Source: Verrucomicrobiaceae bacterium UBA7681 (GTDB lineage Bacteria; Verrucomicrobiota; Verrucomicrobiia; Verrucomicrobiales; Verrucomicrobiaceae). Taken from it: a stretch of 64,000 nt of DNA. Under the pieces are notes generated by a model. It worked only from the letters and a program-made list of their open reading frames with translations. It did not search any database and was not told the DNA's origin. Position numbers and translations under genes: made by a program. The DNA is taken from NCBI GenBank assembly GCA_002482965.1, contig DLGZ01000009.1, positions 189,634 through 253,633 of the forward strand, read 5' to 3'. Numbering within the stretch: position 1 is the first letter of the stretch; every line of letters begins with the position of its first letter. Shown here piece after piece: positions 37,754 to 46,302 of this stretch.

Positions 37754-38968
37754 ATGCCCAAGCAGACCATTCGTGACCTCGACCTCGCCGGAAAACGCGT
37801 CTTTGTACGTGTCGATTTCAATGTGCCGCTGGATGAAAAAGACGGCGAGATGGTCATCACCGACGCCACCCGCATTCAGGAGACCCTGCCAACCATCAAA
37901 TTCCTGATCGAAAAAGGCGCCAAAATCATCCTCGCCAGCCATCTGGGCCGCCCGAAAGGCCAGCGTGACCCCAAGCAGAGCCTCGCTCCTGTGGCTCCGG
38001 CTCTCAGCGCCCTGATCGGCAAGCCTGTCGCTTTCGCCAGTGATTGCGTCGGCGAAGAGGCGAAAGCCAAGGCGCTCGCGCTCGGCAATGGCGATGTGCT
38101 TCTGCTCGAAAACACCCGCTTTCATGCCGGTGAAGAAAAGAATGACCCTGAGCTGGCCAAAGGCATGGCGGATCTCGCGGAAGTCTTCGTGAACGACGCC
38201 TTCGGCTCCGCGCACCGTGCGCACAGCTCCACGGCGGGCATCGCGGATTATCTTCCTGCCGTCTCCGGCCTCCTGATGGAGAAGGAACTGACCTGGCTGC
38301 ACGACGAACTCGAAAACCCCGAGCGTCCGTTTGTGGTGATCCTCGGCGGTGCGAAGGTGAACGACAAGATCGGCGTCATCAACCGCCTGCTCGAAAAGGC
38401 CGACACCATCATCATTGGCGGCGGCATGGCCTACACCTTCCGCAAGCTCGTCCAAGGCATCACCATTGGTAAGAGCCTCTACAAGCCCGAGTGGGAGCCG
38501 ATCGCGCAGGCTGCTCTCGACAAGGCCAAGGAGCGCGGCGTGAAGATCCTCATCCCTGTGGATGCGATGATCACCGACTCATTCGACTTTGATACGAAGA
38601 AACTTGGCAACACGAAGTTCACCGCTGCTGGTGAAAGCATTCCTGATGGCTGGGAAGGTGTGGATATCGGACCTGAGTCCGTGAAGCTCTTCTCTGACGA
38701 GATTTCCAAGGCAAAAACCGTGATCTGGAACGGCCCGATGGGCGTGTTCGAAATCAAGGAAAGCTCCAAGGGCACCTTTGACGTCGCCGAAGCCGTCGCG
38801 GCCAATTCCAGCGCCAAGACCATCATCGGTGGTGGTGACAGCGTGAAGGCCGTCAAGAAAGCCAATCTCGGCGACAAGATGACCTTCATCTCCACCGGTG
38901 GTGGTGCCTCCCTCGAACTGCTGGAAGGCAAAGTCCTGCCCGGCGTCGCCTGCTTGAAAGACAAATAA
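37754..38968 (+). CDS. pgk: Phosphoglycerate kinase
   Basis: Glycolytic ATP-generating enzyme; 404 residues from the chosen ATG. Visible signatures are VFVRVDFNVPLDE, ASHLGRPKGQRDP, FGSAHRAHSSTAG, LGGAKVNDKIGVI, NGPMGVFE and the nucleotide loop GGGDSVKAVKKA. The frame is open 42 codons further up, but MPKQTIRDLDLAGKRV is the family start. It is followed by tpiA at 40 bp, a common glycolytic pair (gap itself is absent). Confidence 0.98.
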   Translation: MPKQTIRDLDLAGKRVFVRVDFNVPLDEKDGEMVITDATRIQETLPTIKFLIEKGAKIILASHLGRPKGQRDPKQSLAPVAPALSALIGKPVAFASDCVGEEAKAKALALGNGDVLLLENTRFHAGEEKNDPELAKGMADLAEVFVNDAFGSAHRAHSSTAGIADYLPAVSGLLMEKELTWLHDELENPERPFVVILGGAKVNDKIGVINRLLEKADTIIIGGGMAYTFRKLVQGITIGKSLYKPEWEPIAQAALDKAKERGVKILIPVDAMITDSFDFDTKKLGNTKFTAAGESIPDGWEGVDIGPESVKLFSDEISKAKTVIWNGPMGVFEIKESSKGTFDVAEAVAANSSAKTIIGGGDSVKAVKKANLGDKMTFISTGGGASLELLEGKVLPGVACLKDK

Positions 38969-39008
38969 TTCGCCCCTTCAGACTCCAACACTTTTATCAA
39001 ACACCCCC

Positions 39009-39809
39009 ATGGCTCTCGCTCACTTCCGCAAACCGATCATCGCCGCCAACTGGAAAATGCACATGACACCGCAGGAAACGGATGACTTTCTCCGTGCCTT
39101 CGCCCGTCTCGTGCCGGACAAGACTCCCATTCAGATCGTCGTGGCTCCGCCTTTCGTCAGTCTGGCCAAGGCTCAGGACGTGCTCGTCAATGCACGTGAA
39201 CCGAGCGTGGAGCTGGCCGCCCAGAACATGAGCGCCCAGCCTGCGGGTGCCTTCACCGGGGAAATCAATGCCCGTATGATCAAGGAGTGCGGCTGCAAGC
39301 ACGTCATCCTCGGTCACAGCGAGCGTCGCAGTCTTTATGGCGAAACCAACGCGATCGTGAACGCCAAGGTGCTCGCGGCACTCGAAGCACGCATTCATCC
39401 CATTCTCTGCATTGGCGAAACACTCGCTGAGCGTGACAACGGCCAGATTGAACAAGTGCTGGGCAGCCAGTTGCGTGAGTCGCTGGCCGAAGTGGGGCCT
39501 CGTCGCATCACCGATTGCGTCATCGCTTACGAACCCGTCTGGGCCATCGGCACCGGCCGCACCGCCAGCCCTGAGCAGGCTCAGGAAGCCCACGCTTACA
39601 CGCGTCAGGTGCTCGGCGAGCTGTTTGGTGACGACGTCGCGGTCAAGATTCGCATCCAATACGGCGGCAGTGTGAAGCCCGGCAACATGGCCGAACTGAT
39701 CAGCCAGAAGGATGTGGATGGCGCCCTCGTCGGCGGAGCCAGCATGGAGCCCCAGAGTTTCTGGGACATCTGCCGCGCCGCCATCGACTATGCGAACGCC
39801 AACGCGTAG
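39009..39809 (+). CDS. tpiA: Triosephosphate isomerase
   Basis: TIM-barrel enzyme interconverting dihydroxyacetone phosphate and glyceraldehyde 3-phosphate; 266 residues. Lys and Asn of the active site are in AANWKMHM, the His in ILGHSERRSL and the catalytic Glu in AYEPVWAIGTGR. The phosphate-binding ends YGGSVKPGN and VGGASM are intact. It probably forms an operon with pgk. A 6-bp inverted repeat (GTAGCA/TGCTAC) overlaps the stop codon but lacks a T run. Confidence 0.98.
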   Translation: MALAHFRKPIIAANWKMHMTPQETDDFLRAFARLVPDKTPIQIVVAPPFVSLAKAQDVLVNAREPSVELAAQNMSAQPAGAFTGEINARMIKECGCKHVILGHSERRSLYGETNAIVNAKVLAALEARIHPILCIGETLAERDNGQIEQVLGSQLRESLAEVGPRRITDCVIAYEPVWAIGTGRTASPEQAQEAHAYTRQVLGELFGDDVAVKIRIQYGGSVKPGNMAELISQKDVDGALVGGASMEPQSFWDICRAAIDYANANA

Positions 39810-39873
39810 CATTCTTTGCTACATTCAGGATTAGCCTTGTAAGTATTCGTCGTATTTGTTCATAATCGAATAA

Positions 39874-41292
39874 ATGCGACGAATCTTCCTCCCGGTATTC
39901 TTGCTGATCATTCATTCGCCCTTGCTGGCGGAATCGGGGGGCGCTTGGAAGGCTGGCGCGGCGGACGTGGACATCACGCCGGACTATCCCGTGCGTCTCA
40001 GCGGCTACGGCAGCCGCACAGCAGAGACTCAAAAGGTGGCGCAGCGGCTCCATGCCAACGCCATTGCCTTGCAATGGCAGGATGACAAGCCTGCGGTCAT
40101 TGTCAGTGTCGATAACTGCGGTGTGCCTGCGGCTGTCCGTGCCGAAGTCCTTAAACGGCTTACCACCGGAGGCCGGACCATCGCCGATGAGCGTTTCGCC
40201 TTGCACTCAACCCACACGCACTGTGCGCCGATGCTCAAAGGCGTGCTGCCGTTTCTGTTCGGTGAAGATCTTTCTGCGGAGCAGGTGAAGCATGTGGAGC
40301 GCTATACCGAGGATCTGACCGCTCACATTGTCAGCATCATTGGTCAGGCATTGGACAAGATGGAGCACGCCCGGCTCGAATGGAGTGTGGGCAAAGTCTA
40401 TTTCGCCTTCAATCGCCGGTTGAAAACAGATGCGGGATTCCAGAATGCCCAAAATTACAACGGGCCGACGGACCGTGCCCTGCCAGTCCTGTGCGTCAAA
40501 TCTGCCGACGGAAAGAAACTCATCGCCACCCATGTCAGCTACGCTTGTCACTGCACGACGCTCGGCAACAACGAAATTCATGGCGACTGGGCAGGACTGG
40601 CACATGAGGAAATGGAACTCCGTTTTCCTGGTTCGGTAAGTCTCATTGCCATCGGCTGTGGTGCAGATCAAAACCCATACCCTCGCAAAGAGAACCGATT
40701 CGCCATTAATCATGGCGTCAGCATCGCCAAAGAAATCGTGCGTCTCATCAACAGCCCGATGCTGGCTTTGAAGGGCCCTCTCAACTGCACCCACCGCGAG
40801 GTGATGCTGCCGTTCGAAACACTACCCACTCTCGCGGAATGGCAGGCCAAAGTCGCAGATCCGAATAAACAGACGGCCTACCATGCGAAGCAGCACCTCG
40901 CCATGCTCGAACGTGGCGAGAAAATACCGCCTGCGCTGCCTTATGACATTCAGGTCTGGAATTACGGCAGCGATCTGCTCACGATCAATCTGCCTGGCGA
41001 GGTGGTCGTGGATTACAGCCTGCGATTCAAACGCGAATTCGATCCCGCCCGCACCTGGGTGAACAGCTACACGAACGACGTGCCCTGCTACATCCCCTCT
41101 CAGCGAGTCTGGGAGGAGGGCGGTTACGAAGCTGGCGGAGCCATGATCTATTATGGGCGTCCGACTCGTTTTGCCTCCGGCATCGAGAACATCATTGCAG
41201 CCACGGTGAAGCAACTCGTTCCGCAGGAGTTCAGCACCCGGCGCATCCTGAATCCAGCGGCAGCCTTGTCAGGGGCGATCAAACAGAAGTAA
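39874..41292 (+). CDS. Neutral/alkaline ceramidase-like secreted hydrolase
   Basis: A 472-residue protein with signal peptide (MRRIFLPVFLLIIHSPLLAES). The start of the mature part, AGAADVDITPDYPVRLSGYG, and the metal-binding HSTHTHCAP (about 111) match the neutral ceramidase N-terminal family. VSYACHCTTLGNNEIHGDWAG and CGADQNPYPRKEN supply further conserved His/Asp residues. It lacks the C-terminal immunoglobulin-like domain of true ceramidases. In planctomycetes and verrucomicrobia such proteins are numerous and substrates mostly unknown. It has the same catalytic family as residues 19-460 of the protein at the left edge. Its 3' end overlaps the convergent methyltransferase by 14 bp. Confidence 0.85.
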   Translation: MRRIFLPVFLLIIHSPLLAESGGAWKAGAADVDITPDYPVRLSGYGSRTAETQKVAQRLHANAIALQWQDDKPAVIVSVDNCGVPAAVRAEVLKRLTTGGRTIADERFALHSTHTHCAPMLKGVLPFLFGEDLSAEQVKHVERYTEDLTAHIVSIIGQALDKMEHARLEWSVGKVYFAFNRRLKTDAGFQNAQNYNGPTDRALPVLCVKSADGKKLIATHVSYACHCTTLGNNEIHGDWAGLAHEEMELRFPGSVSLIAIGCGADQNPYPRKENRFAINHGVSIAKEIVRLINSPMLALKGPLNCTHREVMLPFETLPTLAEWQAKVADPNKQTAYHAKQHLAMLERGEKIPPALPYDIQVWNYGSDLLTINLPGEVVVDYSLRFKREFDPARTWVNSYTNDVPCYIPSQRVWEEGGYEAGGAMIYYGRPTRFASGIENIIAATVKQLVPQEFSTRRILNPAAALSGAIKQK

Positions 41293-41860
41293 GCCGCAGC
41301 ACGCGAAGAGATTCGCGTCCTTCGCGCCCCGGATAGGCCGCCGTAGGCACATGGTCTTCGACCACCTGAAAGCGCTCCGCGAACAATGCGGTGAGTTCAT
41401 CCATCGAGATGCCGAATGGCGGTCCGGTTTCCCCAGGGTCCATTTCGGGATTGATGAAGAACACACCCACAAGCAGTCCTCCCGGTTTTAATAACGAAGC
41501 TACCGCATCCCGATACTTCGTGCGCCATTCCGGTGGCAGCGCACACAGGCAGGTGTGCTCCACGATGGCGTCATATTGACCGCGAAACTCAAACAGATCC
41601 GCGCAAACAAAGCGCTCCGCCAGTTGCGGATAGTGCTTCTTGGCGCGTGCCACCGCCGTCGGTGCAATGTCGAGTCCGTAGGCGTCGATGCCGAGTGACA
41701 CCAGGTGCGCCACATCGTGGCCCACACCGCATCCGGGTACGAGCACCTGGCCTGAGAGGGTGTTGCTGGCCAGCCATTCCACCAGCGGTGGAGAGGGCAG
41801 GCCTTTGTCCCACGGGGTGAAATTCTCCTGATAAGCTTGATTCCAGTCGGTGACGTTCAC
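41279..41860 (-). CDS. TPMT-family SAM-dependent methyltransferase
   Basis: A 193-residue class I methyltransferase of the thiopurine S-methyltransferase family. W-N-x-x-Y and FTPWDKGLPSPPLVEWL at the N-terminus are typical, as are motif I VLVPGCGVGHDVAHL, YGLDIAPTAVARAK, and EHTCLCALPPEWR. Bacterial members methylate thiols, selenium or tellurium compounds; here the substrate is unknown. The start is GTG at 41860, overlapping the TAG stop of the upstream gene by one base (TAGTG), so it is probably translated by coupling. Confidence 0.88.
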   Translation of the reverse strand: MNVTDWNQAYQENFTPWDKGLPSPPLVEWLASNTLSGQVLVPGCGVGHDVAHLVSLGIDAYGLDIAPTAVARAKKHYPQLAERFVCADLFEFRGQYDAIVEHTCLCALPPEWRTKYRDAVASLLKPGGLLVGVFFINPEMDPGETGPPFGISMDELTALFAERFQVVEDHVPTAAYPGREGRESLRVLRLTSV

Positions 41861-42375
41861 TACGGTTGTTTTGCTTTCTGATGTTTGATCACGCCTTGCA
41901 GGGTGGTCTGTCCTGTGTCGCCTGTGAAAGTGACATTGCTTTCCATGACGTCTTTGGCATCGCCCGCGAAAGCTTCGGTGATGGTGATGCTGCTTTCGCC
42001 GCTGCCGGTGATGGCCTTGAGTTCAAACGTGAGATTGACCTCCGACACATGGCCTTCAAAACGGATCGTCTGCGAGCCCTCAGCTCCCGAGAGGATGGCC
42101 TCGTAGCTGTCCGCACCTTCGTTGTACGTGATCGTCCATTGAAACGGCTGCGTGTCGCCATTGATCGTGCGCGTGCCTTTGACCACGAAGGAATTGTCAC
42201 CTTCCGCAGCGCCACTCCATTCTTCGGTGATGACGAGGACGTTGTTCTCCCCCTTCAGCTCACCCGCAGCTTTCCAGTTGCCGACGTAATGCTTGAAGAC
42301 CGGATTCATGCCAAGATCCTTGGCCGAAAGGCTGGTGGCGGCCAGCAGGCAGAGCGTGGTGAGCAGTGTCTTCAT
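41860..42375 (-). CDS. Small secreted protein, DUF1579-like
   Basis: A 171-residue protein with signal peptide (MKTLLTTLCLLAATSLSA). The mature part is beta-rich, starting MNPVFKHYVGNWKAAGELKG, and is reminiscent of DUF1579 or lipocalin-like folds: alternating polar strands such as FQWTITYNEGADSYEAILSG. No enzymatic motif is visible. It overlaps the DUF1501 gene by 4 bp (ATGA) upstream and the methyltransferase by 1 bp downstream, so three genes appear to be translated as a coupled set. Confidence 0.72.
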   Translation of the reverse strand: MKTLLTTLCLLAATSLSAKDLGMNPVFKHYVGNWKAAGELKGENNVLVITEEWSGAAEGDNSFVVKGTRTINGDTQPFQWTITYNEGADSYEAILSGAEGSQTIRFEGHVSEVNLTFELKAITGSGESSITITEAFAGDAKDVMESNVTFTGDTGQTTLQGVIKHQKAKQP

Positions 42376-43769
42376 GCGATGATCTCCTGGATGACTTTGC
42401 CGTAGCTGATGGGCACCGGGCGGTTGACCACGTCGCGCACCTCTGTGTCCGGCTGAATGCCTAGCAAGTGATACATCGTGGCGGCCAGATCATCCGGCTT
42501 CACCGGTTTGTCGGCGGGGTGCTCGCCATTTTTGTCAGACGCGCCATGCACGTAGCCGCGCTTCACGCCGCCGCCTGCCAGCAGAGCGGTGTAGCACTGC
42601 GGCCAGTGGTCGCGGGAGACGTTCTTGTTGATCTTCGGCGTGCGGCCAAACTCCCCGACCCACACGACCAGCGTTTCGTCCAGCAGCCCGCGTTCATCGA
42701 GATCCGTCAAAAAGGTCGGCAGCGTCTGCTCGGTGATGGGCATGTGGTACTTCTCGATGATCGGGAACATGCGCGTGTCGTTGAACCCATGCGTGTCCCA
42801 GCCGCCTTCGGTGGTGCTCTGGCCGCCGATGCCCTGTGAGAAATTCACTGTCACAAACTTCACGCCTGCCTCGACCAGACGCCGTGCCAGCAGCAGGCTC
42901 TGGCCGTAGGGCGAGCGCCCGTAGCCATCGCGCACCTTGTCCGGCTCCTTGGTGAGATCAAACGCCGCGCGCAGCTTCTCGCTGTGCAGCATCGACATGG
43001 CCTTGTCATAGTAGCTTTCGATGCCGCGTGCCTCAGCGGAGTAGTCAAGCAGCCGCGTTTGGGAATCGACCATCTTTTGCAGCTCGCGCCGCGCATTCAA
43101 CCGTTCAAAGCTCACCCCGCTGGGCAGGCTCAGCTCCGGCAGCGCGAATCCCGGTGCGCTCGGATCACGCAGCACGATGAAGGGATCATGCTCTTTGCCG
43201 AGGAAGCTTGCTCGTTGTCCCGGCGTCACGGAGCCATCGCTCACGATGTAGGGAAAGGTGGCGGAGGTCGGGATTTCGCCCTTGAGCGGTGCGATCCTGT
43301 CCACCACGGATGAGTAGGCTGGAAACAGATCTGGTGAGTCCTTGAGACGCTGGTCATCACTCGGCGGCGCATGGCCGCTCAGCGCGTAGTAGCCGGCGCT
43401 GTTGTGATTTTTCATCGTGTGGTGCACGGACCGAACCAGCGTGACTTTGTCCATCACCTTGGCCGTCTTCGGCAGCTTTTCAGAGACCCAGATGCCATCG
43501 GCGTTTGATTTGATTGGCTTGTGAAAACCACGGATGCCCTCGGGAGCGTCCGGCTTCATGTCAAAGGTCTCCAGATGGCTCGGCCCACCCCACTGAAAGC
43601 AAAAGATCACCGACTTGGCGCGTGCCACGAGCTTCTCGATCCCCTGATTTTCCGCACCGCGCAGAAAGCGTGGCATCGTCAGCCCGAACATGCCCAAGCC
43701 ACCTGCAGAGAGCAGTTGGCGGCGGCTGATGCGGGTGCAGGCGCCATTGGGATTGAAAGGGGAGGGCAT
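42372..43769 (-). CDS. DUF1501 domain protein (TAT-exported)
   Basis: A 465-residue protein of the DUF1501 family, abundant in Planctomycetes and Verrucomicrobia and related to sulfatase/alkaline-phosphatase folds. The twin-arginine motif ISRRQLLSAGGLGMFGL begins the protein. Conserved elements include FQWGGPSHLETFDMKPDAP, VRSVHHTMKNHNSAGYYALS, WDTHG, LVVWVGEFGRTPKIN and GRDHWPQCYTALLAGGG. The frame opens 11 codons upstream; the internal ATG gives a normal TAT leader. Usually a DUF1549/DUF1553 cytochrome partner lies upstream; here it is missing. Confidence 0.92.
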   Translation of the reverse strand: MPSPFNPNGACTRISRRQLLSAGGLGMFGLTMPRFLRGAENQGIEKLVARAKSVIFCFQWGGPSHLETFDMKPDAPEGIRGFHKPIKSNADGIWVSEKLPKTAKVMDKVTLVRSVHHTMKNHNSAGYYALSGHAPPSDDQRLKDSPDLFPAYSSVVDRIAPLKGEIPTSATFPYIVSDGSVTPGQRASFLGKEHDPFIVLRDPSAPGFALPELSLPSGVSFERLNARRELQKMVDSQTRLLDYSAEARGIESYYDKAMSMLHSEKLRAAFDLTKEPDKVRDGYGRSPYGQSLLLARRLVEAGVKFVTVNFSQGIGGQSTTEGGWDTHGFNDTRMFPIIEKYHMPITEQTLPTFLTDLDERGLLDETLVVWVGEFGRTPKINKNVSRDHWPQCYTALLAGGGVKRGYVHGASDKNGEHPADKPVKPDDLAATMYHLLGIQPDTEVRDVVNRPVPISYGKVIQEIIA

Positions 43770-43856
43770 GCGTGGAATCAAACGTGGCTCAGCATGCCGC
43801 ACTTTCTGCGCTCTGCCAGCACTTGCGGGTGCGCGGGCGGCGTTGTATCCGCAGGA

Positions 43857-44432
43857 ATGCCCAACCTCACCACTCCCACCGGATTCAAAGAATGGTCCTT
43901 CGTCTGCGACGCGCTGGCGCAGGGTCGGCTCAGCATTATTTTACGCAAAGGCGGCATCCATGAAGGCCGGGGCGGCTTTGAGTGGAAGCACCGTGAGTTC
44001 TTTCTGTTTCCGACCTGGTTCCACAATCAGGCCGAAAAGCTGAGCTGGGTGCCTGAGAACATGCAGCGTGACTTCCCGCCCGAAGAGCAGCGCACCACCG
44101 TGGACATCGACGGCTGCGCCACGCTGGAGCAGGTCTGGAAGGTCACCGACTGGGACAAGGTGGCCGCGCTGGCCCCACTGCATATCTGGAACGAAGACAT
44201 CGTGAAGGAGCGCTTCATCTATGACGACGAAAGCTGCCTGCACGTCGCCCTGGTCCGCGCCTACAAGCTGCCGCAGAACTGGCACTTCCCCTATGCCAAG
44301 AGCTACGGTGGCTGCCGCTCCTGGATCATGCTGCCGGAAGAGGGCCTGGCCATGGCTGCGGCTGCCACACCCGCGCTGAGCGACGAAGCCTTTGCCGATG
44401 TGTCAGCGAAGTTGAAAGCGATCTTGGGCTAG
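43857..44432 (+). CDS. DUF1802 family protein
   Basis: A 191-residue cytoplasmic protein. The N-terminal GFKEWSFVCDALAQGRLSIILRKGGI and the later FEWKHREFFLFPTWFHN match DUF1802 (YP0081-like), whose function is not established. The frame is open 112 codons upstream, running against the DUF1501 gene. The ATG at 43857 with GCAGGA just before it is the sensible start. It ends 15 bp before alr, on the same strand. Confidence 0.82.
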   Translation: MPNLTTPTGFKEWSFVCDALAQGRLSIILRKGGIHEGRGGFEWKHREFFLFPTWFHNQAEKLSWVPENMQRDFPPEEQRTTVDIDGCATLEQVWKVTDWDKVAALAPLHIWNEDIVKERFIYDDESCLHVALVRAYKLPQNWHFPYAKSYGGCRSWIMLPEEGLAMAAAATPALSDEAFADVSAKLKAILG

Positions 44433-44447
44433 GCGAGAGTTCCCTAC

Positions 44448-45569
44448 TTGAATCCAACCGACGCCATCCGCCCAGCCCACGTCGAGGTCAGCCTCGGTGC
44501 CATTGCGCAGAACTATGACGCGATCCGTGCGCATGTGGGCGCGGCGTCCGTCATGCCAGTGGTGAAGGCGAATGCCTATGGGCATGGCATCGTCGAAGTG
44601 GCGCGGCATTTGATGAATCATGGCGCACCTTGTCTGGGCGTAGCCTTGCTGGAAGAGGCGATCGAATTACGACAGGCGGGCGTTACGCTGCCGATTCTCG
44701 TCTTTGGTGGTGTGGCCACGCGGCAGATCCCGCAGTTCATCGCGCATGGTTTGATGATGGCGGCATCCTCCATCGACAAACTGCGGCAGATTGATGAGGC
44801 GGCCGCAGCGGTGAACACGAGGGCGCGTGTGCATCTGAAGATCGACACCGGCATGGAGCGCATCGGCGTGCATTGGTACAGCGCGGAGAAGCTGCTGGAG
44901 GCCAGCCTGAACTTCACAAATGTGGAGGTGGCGGGCATCTATTCGCACTTTGCAAATTCAGACGACGCAGATCTCTCGTCGGCCAGAGAGCAGCTCTCAC
45001 GGTTTCTCGAAGTTCTGGAGTTTTATCCGAAGCGAGGACTGCAGCCGCCGCAGCGGCACATCGCCAATTCAGGGGGCATTCTGCAACTGCCCGAAAGCCA
45101 TCTCGATCTCGTCCGTCCGGGCATCATGCTGTACGGCGTGTATCCTTCGAAGGAAGTGCAGCGGACAGTCGCATTGCAGCCAGCGCTGAACTGGAAATCG
45201 CAGGTGGTTTTTTTCAAAGTCGTGCAGCCGGGTAAACCTGTCAGCTATGGCAGCACGTGGCAGAGTGATCATCCGGTGCGTGTGGTCACTGTGCCCGTGG
45301 GCTATGGCGATGGTTATTTCCGGGCGCTGTCGAATCGCGGTGCCGTGCTCATCCGTGGCCAGCGCCACCCGATTGTCGGACGCGTGTGCATGGATCAGTT
45401 CATGGTGAATCTGGAATGGGGGACGGCCTACAATGGCGATGTCGTGACGATCATCGGCAGCGACGGAAATGAGACGATTTCTGTGCAGGATGTGGCGGAC
45501 GCGGCAGGGACCATTGCGTATGAAGTTCTGACCAACATCAATGCACGCGTACCCCGGGTGTACGTTTAA
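44448..45569 (+). CDS. alr: Alanine racemase
   Basis: PLP enzyme making D-alanine for peptidoglycan; 373 residues. The PLP-binding Lys40 lies in VVKANAYGHG. The second catalytic Tyr is in PVSYGSTW, and the PLP-contacting region VGYGDGYFRALSNRG and C-terminal GRVCMDQFMVNL are present. The start is TTG: no ATG or GTG in frame can give the complete first strand, while RPAHVEVSLGAIAQNYDAIR after it fits the family. A UUG start with a weak ribosome-binding site suggests low translation or coupling to the gene before it. Confidence 0.95.
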   Translation: MNPTDAIRPAHVEVSLGAIAQNYDAIRAHVGAASVMPVVKANAYGHGIVEVARHLMNHGAPCLGVALLEEAIELRQAGVTLPILVFGGVATRQIPQFIAHGLMMAASSIDKLRQIDEAAAAVNTRARVHLKIDTGMERIGVHWYSAEKLLEASLNFTNVEVAGIYSHFANSDDADLSSAREQLSRFLEVLEFYPKRGLQPPQRHIANSGGILQLPESHLDLVRPGIMLYGVYPSKEVQRTVALQPALNWKSQVVFFKVVQPGKPVSYGSTWQSDHPVRVVTVPVGYGDGYFRALSNRGAVLIRGQRHPIVGRVCMDQFMVNLEWGTAYNGDVVTIIGSDGNETISVQDVADAAGTIAYEVLTNINARVPRVYV

Positions 45570-45638
45570 TGCCTTGCAATCAGTCTGCTATGGCCGCAAC
45601 GAAGGGGTGGGATGCGACAGCGTATTCCGCCCGCATAC

Positions 45639-46223
45639 ATGAACCTCATCATCTTCGACCTCGAAACCACCGGCCTGTTACCTTCACAGCATGAGATCAT
45701 CCAGATCGCAGCGATGAAGGTGAAGAACGGCAAGTGGAACGAGGGCGAGTATTTCGACAGCTATGTGCGGCCGGAGAATCATATTCCCTCATTCATCACG
45801 AAGCTGACCGGCATCTCGCAGGCACAGGTGGCAAATGCTCCACATCCCACGGATGTGCTGATGGAGTTCTCCCGCTTCGTGGGTCAGGATGCGACGCTCA
45901 TCGCGCACAACGGCATTCGTTTCGACATGCGCTTCATCGCGGAGCATTGCAAGCGGCATGGCATACCGGTGCGTGAAACGAGCGCCCTCGATTCGCGCGA
46001 TTTCTCCCGCAAAATCTGGGGCGGCAAAGGCGGCCATGGCCTGGACGCAGTGCTGGGCCGCGTGGGTGTCTCCAGCAAAGGCGTGAAACGCCATGATGCC
46101 CGCGTGGACGTGCAACTGCTGGCTCAGGCCGTGCAGTACATGTGGGAGCGTCTCACCCCGAGTGTGACCAACTGCCCGGTGGATCTCTCCGTCGGAGTGA
46201 TTCCGGCGCTGGATCACGATTGA
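45639..46223 (+). CDS. DEDDh 3'-5' exonuclease (DnaQ-like)
   Basis: A 194-residue exonuclease of the RNase T/DnaQ superfamily. The three acidic motifs are FDLETTG (Exo I), IAHNGIRFDMRF (Exo II) and VKRHDARVDVQLL (Exo III, with the His of DEDDh). GGKGGHGLDAVLGRVGV forms the usual helix after Exo II. It may be a proofreading-like or RNA-trimming enzyme; no polymerase gene is linked. A start 9 codons upstream is possible, but MNLIIFDLETTG is typical. Confidence 0.88.
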   Translation: MNLIIFDLETTGLLPSQHEIIQIAAMKVKNGKWNEGEYFDSYVRPENHIPSFITKLTGISQAQVANAPHPTDVLMEFSRFVGQDATLIAHNGIRFDMRFIAEHCKRHGIPVRETSALDSRDFSRKIWGGKGGHGLDAVLGRVGVSSKGVKRHDARVDVQLLAQAVQYMWERLTPSVTNCPVDLSVGVIPALDHD

Positions 46224-46242
46224 GACGCTTGCGCAGCCAAAA

Positions 46243-46270
46243 AAAAGAGCGGATTTAAATCCGCTCTTTT
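46243..46270. terminator. Bidirectional terminator, perfect 28-bp palindrome
   Basis: The sequence 46243-46270 is a perfect palindrome with 14-bp arms and no spacer. It is flanked by A runs on the left and T on the right, so it works as an intrinsic terminator in both directions. It sits between the convergent exonuclease gene and sufD. Confidence 0.9.
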
Positions 46271-46302
46271 GATCTTTTGTTTTTCGGCCAGCAAGGCAGG
46301 AC

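Noticed and set aside
43521..43856. 112-codon N-terminal extension of the DUF1802 gene
   Set aside because: It runs antisense through DUF1501 coding sequence and does not resemble the family.
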